7,598 bases of DNA from Peptostreptococcaceae bacterium (GTDB lineage Bacteria > Bacillota_A > Clostridia > Peptostreptococcales > Anaerovoracaceae), in contig JAENWH010000078.1 in NCBI GenBank assembly GCA_016650135.1, positions 1-7,598 on the forward strand. The letters are read 5' to 3'. A program made the translations under genes and the position numbers. Within the stretch, counting starts at the first letter, position 1, and the number at the start of each line of letters is the position of its first letter. This document shows, one piece after another, positions 1 to 6,865 of the stretch. Under the pieces are notes generated by a model. It did no database searches, had not been told where the DNA came from, and saw nothing but the letters and a program-made list of their open reading frames with translations.

Positions 1-410
1 CTGGTAATTAGTACTATTAAAACAACCACAAGCGCTACTAACAAGCCCATGATGGGATTTATTGCTGTTATTACGCCAAGTGCCGTGGCAGCACCTTTTC
101 CCCCTTTAAACTTATAGAAAACAGGCCAGACGTGGCCACAAAATGCCAAAAGGCCACATGCCATGGCAATTGTTTCGCCACCCACATATCGTCCTAAAAT
201 AACTGCCACAACACCTTTTAGAATATCCCCAGCAAAAGTAATAATACCAGCTTTTTTTCCAAGGACTCTAAGCGCATTTGTTGTCCCTGCGTTTCCGCTG
301 CCCTGGCTTTTGATATCAATGCCATATTTCTTACCTAAAATTATTGACGGAGAAATATTCCCTAATAAATATGCAACAATTAGTGTAATTATTACAAGGA
401 TATTAATCAT
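1..410 (-). CDS. plsY: Glycerol-3-phosphate acyltransferase PlsY, 3' end outside window
   Basis: PlsY is a polytopic membrane enzyme that transfers the acyl group from acyl-phosphate (made by PlsX) to the sn-1 position of glycerol-3-phosphate, giving lysophosphatidic acid. The 136 visible residues begin MINILVIITLIVAYLLGNIS, a first membrane segment. Three conserved loops follow: GSGNAGTTNALRVLG at 37-51, GDILKG at 61-66 in the middle segment, and GHVWPVFYKFKGGKGAAT at 92-109, which includes the family's active-site His and the Gly/Lys-rich phosphate-binding stretch. Hydrophobic segments lie at about 3-25, 53-73, 78-98 and 113-135. The family is about 190-210 residues, so roughly the last third is off the left edge. 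The ATG at 410 overlaps the der stop by 8 bases (ATGATTAA). A GGGAG at 420-424 lies 9 bases upstream, within der. The stop codon is not visible, so intactness of the 3' end is unknown. Confidence 0.95.
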   Translation of the reverse strand, partial: MINILVIITLIVAYLLGNISPSIILGKKYGIDIKSQGSGNAGTTNALRVLGKKAGIITFAGDILKGVVAVILGRYVGGETIAMACGLLAFCGHVWPVFYKFKGGKGAATALGVITAINPIMGLLVALVVVLIVLIT

Positions 411-1728
411 TATCCTTCTCTCCCTTTTCTCTGAATACAAATTTAATTGAAGTTCCTTCAAACCCAAAGGCAGTTCTTATTTTATTTTCCAGATATCTGG
501 CATAAGAAAAATGCATTAAATCTCTTTTATTAACTTGAAAAGAGAATAATGGTGGTTTAACCCCAACCTGAGTAGCATAATATATTTTCAAATGTTTACC
601 CTTATCAGAAGGTGTTGGATTCATCATGACAGCATCTATTATCAAACTGTTTAATTGCCCGGTAGGTATTCTCATACCCCTTTTTTCAGCGACAACCTTA
701 GCCATATCTATGACATTTGTCAATCTTTGTTTTGTAAATGCAGAAATAAATACAGATGGCGCATAAGACATAAACTGAAGTTCATTTGCCATATCCTTTT
801 GAAACTCTTTCATAGTATTCGTTTCTTTTTCAACAAGATCCCATTTATTAACAACGACAATGATTCCTTTACCAGCCTCATGGGCTATTCCTGCTATTTT
901 TTTGTCCTGTTCAGTTACCCCTTCAGTGGCATCAATCATCAGTAAACAAACGTCACAGCGTTCAATTGCAGCAATGGCTCTTATAACACTATATCTTTCA
1001 ATGTGTTCATTCACTTTGCTTTTTCTTCTTATACCGGCGGTGTCTATCAACACATATTTATCGTCTCCTTTTACAAAAGGAGTGTCAATTGAATCTCTGG
1101 TGGTTCCGGCTATTTCTGAAACGATTACTCTGTTTTCGCCCAGCAACGCATTAATTAATGAAGATTTACCTACATTCGGCTTCCCTACTACGGCAATCTT
1201 GACAGACTCATCCTCTTCTTCTGCAGGTAACTCCGGAAAGTTGTCCACAATCATGTCAAGAACATCTCCCAGATTAAGCATATTCACTGCAGAAACTGGA
1301 ATAGGTTCTCCAAGACCAAGTTCATAGAAATCATAAAAATCTTCAGAAAGCCCTGGATTATCTATTTTATTAACTAAAAGAATTACTTTTTTCCCAGTTC
1401 TCATCAGCATGTTTGCCACTTCTCTGTCTGAAGCTGTCAGCCCATCCTTACCATCAACGATAAATAAAATGACATCTGCCATTTCCATGGCGATTTCAGC
1501 CTGTTCCCTCATTTGTGAAAGTATAACATCCTTTGTATTTGTATCAATTCCGCCTGTATCTATTAACGCAAACTGAATTCCTCTCCACTCTGCTTCAGCA
1601 TATATTCTGTCTCTTGTTACGCCGGGAGTATCTTCAACGATGGCTACTCTACGCCCCACTATTTTATTAAAAAATGTAGATTTACCCACATTAGGTCTGC
1701 CTACTACGGCAACAATTGGCTTACTCAT
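403..1728 (-). CDS. der: Ribosome biogenesis GTPase Der (EngA)
   Basis: Der is an essential GTPase with two tandem G domains that binds the 50S precursor and promotes late large-subunit assembly. The 441 residues match the family length. G domain 1 has GRPNVGKS at 10-17, PGVTRD at 35-40, DTGG at 57-60, NKID at 120-123 and SA at 146-147. An acidic linker (about 168-175, PAEEEDES) leads to G domain 2, with GKPNVGKS at 182-189, AGTTRD at 207-212, DTAG at 229-232, NKWD at 294-297 and SAF at 329-331. A C-terminal KH-like domain (about 352-435) ends with MHFSYARYLENKIRTAFGF and the basic FREKGEK tail. All G1-G5 motifs are present in both copies. The ATG at 1728 has a strong AGGAGG site 8 bases upstream, located within ftsY. 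The 3' end overlaps plsY by 8 bases. The der-plsY order is common in Clostridia. Confidence 0.97.
   Translation of the reverse strand: MSKPIVAVVGRPNVGKSTFFNKIVGRRVAIVEDTPGVTRDRIYAEAEWRGIQFALIDTGGIDTNTKDVILSQMREQAEIAMEMADVILFIVDGKDGLTASDREVANMLMRTGKKVILLVNKIDNPGLSEDFYDFYELGLGEPIPVSAVNMLNLGDVLDMIVDNFPELPAEEEDESVKIAVVGKPNVGKSSLINALLGENRVIVSEIAGTTRDSIDTPFVKGDDKYVLIDTAGIRRKSKVNEHIERYSVIRAIAAIERCDVCLLMIDATEGVTEQDKKIAGIAHEAGKGIIVVVNKWDLVEKETNTMKEFQKDMANELQFMSYAPSVFISAFTKQRLTNVIDMAKVVAEKRGMRIPTGQLNSLIIDAVMMNPTPSDKGKHLKIYYATQVGVKPPLFSFQVNKRDLMHFSYARYLENKIRTAFGFEGTSIKFVFREKGEKDND
420..424 (-). promoter_or_regulatory. Ribosome binding site of plsY
   Basis: GGGAG on the minus strand, 9 bases before ATG at 410 and within the der coding sequence. 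An AGAAGG (414-419) is also present but only 3 bases from the start, so GGGAG is the better candidate. Confidence 0.55.
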
Positions 1729-2617
1729 TAAAAATTCCTCCTACGAATTCCTCTGGGTTAAATACCTTCAAGTCATTCATACCCTCTCCGACGCCGATAA
1801 ACTTAACTGCCAGGTCAAATTCGTCTGCAATAGTTATTACAATACCACCTTTTGCGGTACCATCAAGCTTTGTTAATATTATTCCAGTCAAACTGGTAAT
1901 TTCCCCAAACTCTTTCGCCTGTGAGACAGCGTTTTTACCGGTAGTTGCATCAAGCACAAGTAATGTTTCTCTTGCTGCTTCGGGATATTCTCTGTCAATC
2001 ACCTTGTTCATCTTTTCAAGCTCTATCATTAAATTCTTCTTGTTTTGCAGTCTGCCTGCGGTATCACAAATAAGAACATCAATTTTTCTTGCTTTTGCAG
2101 ATTGTATCGCGTCAAAAATAACTGCTGAAGGATCTGCTCCCTCCTGGTGCCTGATAACGTTTACCGCTGCTCTGGTTCCCCAAACTTCAAGCTGTTCACT
2201 TGCTGCTGCTCTAAAGGTGTCAGCTGCTGCAAGAAGAACCGTTCTGCCCTCATCTTTACACACCTTTGCAAGCTTTCCAATAGATGTTGTTTTTCCTCCC
2301 CCATTGACACCAATCATTAAAATAATTAATGGAGTGGTTTGATTCAGGATGTGTCTTTCTTTCTTGTCAACAAGTTCGGTAATAATGTTCTGCAATTGTG
2401 TTTTAACGCCTTCTGGTGTTGAAATATATTGTTTTTTTATATCATCTCTTAAACTTTCGGTTATTTTTAAAGTAGTTTCCATTCCAATATCTGCCTGAAT
2501 AAGAACCTCCTCAAGTTCTTCCAGTAATTCTTCATCTATCGAAGGCCTCCCCATTATTGCATCCCCGATTTTTTGGGAAAGACTGCCAAAAAATGATTTT
2601 TTCTGTAATACGACCAT
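1721..2617 (-). CDS. ftsY: Signal recognition particle receptor FtsY
   Basis: FtsY is the membrane-associated GTPase receptor for SRP; it pairs with Ffh to deliver ribosomes making membrane and secreted proteins to the Sec translocon. The 298 residues comprise an N-terminal helical N domain (about 1-90) and the GTPase G domain. Visible motifs are P-loop GVNGGGKTT at 103-111, AADTFRAAA at 131-139, DTAGR at 185-189, TKLDGTAKGG at 249-258 and GVGEGMNDL at 275-283. The long acidic A domain of E. coli FtsY is absent, as is usual in Firmicutes; the basic, partly amphipathic start (KKSFFGSLSQKIGDAIMG, 6-23) may provide membrane contact, which is inference. Ffh differs by carrying a C-terminal methionine-rich M domain, which is missing here. 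The ATG at 2617 follows an AAAGGGG site. The last 8 bases overlap der (ATGAGTAA). In many Firmicutes ylxM-ffh follows ftsY; here der does. Confidence 0.96.
   Translation of the reverse strand: MVVLQKKSFFGSLSQKIGDAIMGRPSIDEELLEELEEVLIQADIGMETTLKITESLRDDIKKQYISTPEGVKTQLQNIITELVDKKERHILNQTTPLIILMIGVNGGGKTTSIGKLAKVCKDEGRTVLLAAADTFRAAASEQLEVWGTRAAVNVIRHQEGADPSAVIFDAIQSAKARKIDVLICDTAGRLQNKKNLMIELEKMNKVIDREYPEAARETLLVLDATTGKNAVSQAKEFGEITSLTGIILTKLDGTAKGGIVITIADEFDLAVKFIGVGEGMNDLKVFNPEEFVGGIFNE
1737..1742 (-). promoter_or_regulatory. Strong ribosome binding site of der
   Basis: A perfect AGGAGG on the minus strand, 8 bases before ATG at 1728, embedded in the last codons of ftsY. It is the closest consensus match among the five sites in this block and suggests efficient independent loading as well as coupling to ftsY. 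Confidence 0.75.
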
Positions 2618-2626
2618 ATTATTTAT

Positions 2627-2633
2627 CCCCTTT
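2627..2633 (-). promoter_or_regulatory. Ribosome binding site of ftsY in the only intergenic gap
   Basis: AAAGGGG on the minus strand, 9 bases before the ftsY ATG at 2617. It overlaps the smc stop codon (2632-2634). The smc-ftsY gap is 14 bases (2618-2631), too short to hold a terminator or complete promoter. Confidence 0.65.
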
Positions 2634-5600
2634 ATAATTCGATTTTATCCCCAAGTTTTAAAGATATTACCTTTGAAATTCCCTGTTCAGGCATTGTTAC
2701 CCCATACAATATATCTGCATGCTCCATCGTTGCCTTTTGATGCGTAACCAGAGTGAATTGAACATCCTTAAAATTCTTAAGATACCTTGCGAATCTGTCA
2801 ATATTTGCATCATCCAGTGCTGCTTCAACTTCATCCAAAATACAGAATGGTGTAGGCTTTGCTTTAAGTACAGCAAACATCAGCGCTATGGCAGTCATTG
2901 TTTTTTCACCGCCTGAAAGCAAATTTAAATTCTGAAGTTTTTTCCCGGGAGGCTGTGCAATAATCTCAATCCCTGATTCTAAAGGTCTGGTTTCATCTTC
3001 AAGTAACAGTTGAGCATGACCGCCACCAAACATTTCCTGAAATACAAATTCAAAATTCTCAACAACCTTATCAAAGCTTTCTTTGAATCTTGCCCTGATA
3101 ATTTTATCCATGTCTTCGATGATTTTTCTCAAACTGTCAACAGCACCTACTATATCATCCCTTTGAACCGTCAAAAATTCATAACGTTCACTAACGGCAT
3201 CATATTCCTTAATGGAGCCAATATTCACTTCCCCAAGTTCTTTCATTCTGTTTTTGATTTCTTTGCTCTCTTTAACAGCCGTACCCATACTGAACTCTTT
3301 TTTCTTGAACTCAATAGCTTTTATATAAGATACTTCAAACTCCTCCCACAACTTGTCTTTATACCCTTCAAGCTGTGTTTCATTTTTAGCCTGTTTGATT
3401 TCCAATTCATATTTTTGGCTTTGCAGGCGACTCAATTCATCCTCAAGTGTATCTTTTCGAACTGTTTTTTCATTTATACTGCTATTCAGTTTTCCTCTTT
3501 CTTCAATCAACTCACTAATAAACTCTTCCAGGTTGTTTTTTTCTGCTTCCTTGCCTGCAACAACATCTTCTATATTGACATGTCCTAAAATCAAATTTTC
3601 TTTTTCTTCTTCAAGACCGACCAATGCTGACTCTTTTATTGATTTCTCGTAAGAAAGTTCCTGCACCAAGTTCTTTATTCTCTCTACAATTGATTCAAGA
3701 TTATTTTTCTCTCCTTCACAACTGTTGGCATCAATTCTAGCCTTAATAATTTCTTCATTGATGATTTCCAATTGTCTTTTTTTAAATTCATACTCGAGAA
3801 TAAAATTTTCTATTTTTTCTTCTGTATCAATAATTTCCGCTTTGATTTCTTCCACATATTTATCAATTTCAAAGATCATTTTATCCGCGCCTGTTTTCTC
3901 TTCCTCAATACTGTTCAGTTCTCTTAACCACTTTTCCTGATTTGAGGTGAGCCCACTTAAAATTTGCTCTAAGACCAGAATTTCATTATTTTTTGATACT
4001 AAATTCAGTTCCGTTTCCCTGATTGATACATCCAGATTTCGAATTAATGATACATCTTTTTCAATGCAATTCCTTAACTTGTCAAGAGTTTCTAGAATTT
4101 CCATTTTTTTTGCATTTACGGCTTCAATATTTTCTCCCAACTTTATTATTTCTGCTTTTCTCTCAAGAAGGTTAGCTGTCTTGTTTTTAAATGCGCCGCC
4201 AGTGATTGCTCCTCCGGAATTAATGATTTCTCCTTCCAGGGTTACAAATCGTACAGATCCCTGAACACTTTTTGAAAGTCTGATTGCATTGGTCAAATTA
4301 TCAACGATTACTACCCTTCCTAAAAGATATTCCATGATTTTTTTATATTTGGGATCGAAGTTAATGCAGTCTACACCGAAACCTTTAAACCCCTGAGAAT
4401 TCTTAACTCCTGAATCCTGCGTTCCGCCAGTACCTCTGATTGAACTTATTGGTAAAAATGTCAATCTTCCTGCCTTGTTTTCTTTCAAGGACAGAATTGC
4501 TGACTGCGCACTGCTGTCATCTTCACAAACCATATTTTGAAGGGCGGCTCCCAAAGAAGTTTCAATAGCAGTTTCAAAACCTCGCGGGACATTGATAAGT
4601 TCTCCTATAACACCATGAATTCCTTTTAACTGTGATTTCATTATGAACTTAACAGCCCCATTATATCCTTCATAATTAGATTCCATTTCTTCAATGGTTT
4701 TCTTTCTTGAGGACAACTGACCTATATTAAATTTTATAGATTCCAATTCATTGGCAAGCTGTTTTTCTTCTGCATATGCCTCATTATAACGTTCCTTTGT
4801 TTCAATTAAAGATGATTTGTCTGTTAGAAATTTTTCTTCGATGATTTTCTTTTCTTTTTTTGCCTTGTCAAAATTGAACAGGGTGTCTTTATTATTCGAT
4901 TCATATTCATTTTTATCAAAAGAAATCACTTCTTTTCTTCTGTCCAACGTGGCTTTAAGACTGAGTAAACTATTTTTTTCAGCTGTTTTAGTCGAAACAC
5001 TACTGTGCAATCTATAAATGTCGTTCTTTTTTTCGTCAATCTCTTCAGCCTCTTTTGAAAGTTTTTCCGTCATATCTGTGTATTTTTTAATACCTGCATT
5101 TAAAACCATCTCTAAATCGGTCAGTTTTGTTTCTAAATCTTTCTTAGTTAAATCAAGATTTTCAAGATTCGCCGTCTCAGTTGACAATTTGTTCTGGATA
5201 GCTTTTATTTCTCCCTCAAGTCTTTCATTGTCCTTGCCCATTGTGGCCAGTTTTTCCTGGTTCAGCTGGGTTTGATTTACCAGACTGTTAATCTGTTCAA
5301 TGCTGACCAGAATCTTGTCTCTGGCCTCATCATTGAGCTTCCCCAGTTCTTCACTTCTTTCTCTGCCTATAGCCAGCTCTTTATCTATAAGTATTTTTTC
5401 ATCCTTCACCTCATCAATGTTTACTGAAGCTTCAGAAATTTCATCCTTAATATATTCATTCTTCAATTCGACATTTTCAATATTTTTCAAAGTAATGTTA
5501 ATCTCAAGATCCTTAAAAGTTTCTCTCAATCCTATATACTCTCTGGCCTTTATACTTTCGTCCTTCAGATTCCCTATTCGTCCCTCGATTTCGGAAATAA

Positions 5601-6180
5601 TATCATTTACTCTTTCAAGATTAACATTTGTTGCTTCAAGCTTTCTTTCCGCCTCCGACTTCTTACTTCTGTATTTAACAATACCTGCAGCCTCTTCAAA
5701 TATTTCTCTTCTGCTTTCAGATTTATTGCTTACAATATCAGCAATTTTTCCTTGACCTATGAGAGAATAGCCATCAACACCAATGCCGGTATCCATGATT
5801 AATTCTCTGATATCTCTAAGTCTGCAATGACTGTTGTTTATAGAATATTCACTTTCACCAGACCGGTACATTCTTCTTGTAATTGCAACTTCGCTGAAAT
5901 CAATAGGTAAAATGCCGGTTTTATTATCTATTACAAGGGTAACCTCCGCCATACCTCTTGACTTTCTGCTTGCAGTACCTGCAAATATCACATCCTCCAT
6001 TTTGCCGCCACGAAGAGTTTTGGGGCTTTGCTCTCCGAGCACCCATCTGATTGCATCGCTTATATTGCTTTTACCGCTGCCGTTAGGTCCGACAATGCAA
6101 GTAATCCCCTCATTGAAATCTATTGTAACCGGCTCCGCAAATGATTTGAATCCGTGCATTTCTATTCTCTTAAAATACAA
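2632..6180 (-). CDS. smc: Chromosome segregation protein SMC
   Basis: SMC is the ATPase of the bacterial condensin complex (with ScpA and ScpB); it acts on the nucleoid to organise and segregate the chromosome. From the TTG start the product is 1182 residues, close to the usual 1180-1190. The N-terminal head has LYFKRIEMHGFKSF at the start, Walker A GPNGSGKS at 31-38, RGGKMEDVIFAGT and the Q-loop LIGQGKI (Gln143). Two Lys/Glu-rich coiled-coil arms (about 165-495 and 670-1000) flank a hinge at about 500-665, with NYEGYNGAVKF, SLGAALQN and INSGGAITGG. The C-terminal head has the ABC signature LLSGGEK (serine 1089), Walker B CILDEVEAALDD (1114-1125) and the H-loop VTHQKATMEHADILYG. An ATG at 6204 would add eight residues (MRWKEVEK), but family members begin at the equivalent of LYFKRIE, and AGAGGTGG sits 5 bases before the TTG at 6180, so TTG is preferred. 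Overlap with rnc is then 11 bases. It is followed after 14 bases by ftsY. The head motifs are intact, with no frameshift. Confidence 0.96.
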   Translation of the reverse strand: MYFKRIEMHGFKSFAEPVTIDFNEGITCIVGPNGSGKSNISDAIRWVLGEQSPKTLRGGKMEDVIFAGTASRKSRGMAEVTLVIDNKTGILPIDFSEVAITRRMYRSGESEYSINNSHCRLRDIRELIMDTGIGVDGYSLIGQGKIADIVSNKSESRREIFEEAAGIVKYRSKKSEAERKLEATNVNLERVNDIISEIEGRIGNLKDESIKAREYIGLRETFKDLEINITLKNIENVELKNEYIKDEISEASVNIDEVKDEKILIDKELAIGRERSEELGKLNDEARDKILVSIEQINSLVNQTQLNQEKLATMGKDNERLEGEIKAIQNKLSTETANLENLDLTKKDLETKLTDLEMVLNAGIKKYTDMTEKLSKEAEEIDEKKNDIYRLHSSVSTKTAEKNSLLSLKATLDRRKEVISFDKNEYESNNKDTLFNFDKAKKEKKIIEEKFLTDKSSLIETKERYNEAYAEEKQLANELESIKFNIGQLSSRKKTIEEMESNYEGYNGAVKFIMKSQLKGIHGVIGELINVPRGFETAIETSLGAALQNMVCEDDSSAQSAILSLKENKAGRLTFLPISSIRGTGGTQDSGVKNSQGFKGFGVDCINFDPKYKKIMEYLLGRVVIVDNLTNAIRLSKSVQGSVRFVTLEGEIINSGGAITGGAFKNKTANLLERKAEIIKLGENIEAVNAKKMEILETLDKLRNCIEKDVSLIRNLDVSIRETELNLVSKNNEILVLEQILSGLTSNQEKWLRELNSIEEEKTGADKMIFEIDKYVEEIKAEIIDTEEKIENFILEYEFKKRQLEIINEEIIKARIDANSCEGEKNNLESIVERIKNLVQELSYEKSIKESALVGLEEEKENLILGHVNIEDVVAGKEAEKNNLEEFISELIEERGKLNSSINEKTVRKDTLEDELSRLQSQKYELEIKQAKNETQLEGYKDKLWEEFEVSYIKAIEFKKKEFSMGTAVKESKEIKNRMKELGEVNIGSIKEYDAVSERYEFLTVQRDDIVGAVDSLRKIIEDMDKIIRARFKESFDKVVENFEFVFQEMFGGGHAQLLLEDETRPLESGIEIIAQPPGKKLQNLNLLSGGEKTMTAIALMFAVLKAKPTPFCILDEVEAALDDANIDRFARYLKNFKDVQFTLVTHQKATMEHADILYGVTMPEQGISKVISLKLGDKIEL

Positions 6181-6865
6181 CTTTTCCACCTCTTTCCAGC
6201 GCATCTTTTGCTGCCGCCTGCTCTGCTTGCTTCTTGTTTTTCCCCGAACCCGAACCTATTTCTTTTCCATCGGCAATCAACCTGATATAGAAGATCTTAT
6301 CATGAGCAGGACCCTCTTCTTTTTCCAGTTTATATTGTATTTCAATGTTACCGTTAATTTGTAATTTTTCCTGCAGTTCTGTTTTATAATCGCTGTTAAG
6401 TTTTCCTTTGATTGCCTCATTAATATTCTTGTTAAAATAGCTTAGAACAAATTCTTTTGCTGCAAGATACCCTCTGTCAAGATAGATTGCACCAATAACT
6501 GCTTCTACAGCATCTGCAATAATTGAATCTCTGTTTCTTCCGCCGGTAAGTTCTTCACCCCGGCCCATTTTTATATATTGCCCGATTCCAAGGTTTTTAC
6601 CTATCTCTGCTAAAGATTTTTCACAAACGATTGCGGCTCTTGTTTTAGACAATACACCTTCTCCATTTGACTTTTCCTGATTAAAGAGAAATTCACTTAT
6701 TATTGCTGCTAAAAATGCATCTCCAAGAAACTCTAATCTCTCATTGTTCATTATATTTTTATTTTTTGTATCTGATGAACATGAGCTATGTGTTAAGGCT
6801 ATATGCATCAGTTCAATATTATTAAATTTGTAATCTATAACACTTTGAAAATCAAGATTAATCAC
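6170..6865 (-). CDS. rnc: Ribonuclease III
   Basis: RNase III is a dimeric, magnesium-dependent endonuclease that cuts double-stranded RNA; it matures rRNA precursors and processes some mRNAs and small RNAs. The 231 residues match the usual family length. The N-terminal catalytic domain (about 1-150) has the signature NERLEFLGD at 41-49, with the expected metal-site residues Glu42, Glu45 and Asp49, and the second acidic pair Asp118 and Glu121 in ADAVEAVIGA. A C-terminal double-stranded RNA binding domain (about 158-228) has GPAHDK at 185-190 and the basic helix GSGSGKNKKQAEQAAA at 204-219. All catalytic residues seen are intact. The start is GTG at 6865, supported by a GAGGAG site 10 bases upstream; it overlaps the plsX stop by 8 bases (GTGATTAA). 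Its 3' end contains the ribosome binding site and the TTG start of smc, the usual rnc-smc pairing in Firmicutes. Confidence 0.97.
   Translation of the reverse strand: MINLDFQSVIDYKFNNIELMHIALTHSSCSSDTKNKNIMNNERLEFLGDAFLAAIISEFLFNQEKSNGEGVLSKTRAAIVCEKSLAEIGKNLGIGQYIKMGRGEELTGGRNRDSIIADAVEAVIGAIYLDRGYLAAKEFVLSYFNKNINEAIKGKLNSDYKTELQEKLQINGNIEIQYKLEKEEGPAHDKIFYIRLIADGKEIGSGSGKNKKQAEQAAAKDALERGGKVVF
6186..6193 (-). promoter_or_regulatory. Ribosome binding site that fixes the smc TTG start
   Basis: AGAGGTGG on the minus strand, inside the 3' end of rnc and 5 bases before TTG at 6180. Its GAGGTG core is a long match to the anti-Shine-Dalgarno end of 16S rRNA. Because this site lies downstream of the in-frame ATG at 6204, it can only serve the TTG. 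Confidence 0.75.

Noticed and set aside
163..450. Plus-strand open frame of 95 codons at the left end
   Set aside because: It lies opposite plsY and the 3' end of der. The minus-strand translation matches PlsY loops throughout, so this is a shadow.
860..1327. Plus-strand open frame of 155 codons opposite der
   Set aside because: It is a shadow of the der GTPase domains with no independent motif; der is intact and conserved across the whole stretch.
1716..2342. Plus-strand open frame of 208 codons opposite ftsY
   Set aside because: It is antisense to a well-conserved ftsY and its composition (Ser/Ala/Pro/Ile) is what the reverse of that gene yields. No domain or family motif is visible.
2618..2631. 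Possible terminator or promoter between smc and ftsY
   Set aside because: Only 14 bases, AT-rich apart from the GGGG of the ribosome binding site, with no inverted repeat; it holds just the ftsY ribosome binding region.
5300..5755. Plus-strand open frame of 151 codons rich in Ser, Leu, Phe and Ile, with similar frames at 3010-3588, 3725-3940 and 4817-5275
   Set aside because: These lie opposite the smc coiled-coil arms. Lys/Glu-rich codons read on the other strand give Phe/Leu/Ser-rich frames with few stops. They show no recognisable domain, and smc itself is plainly coding.
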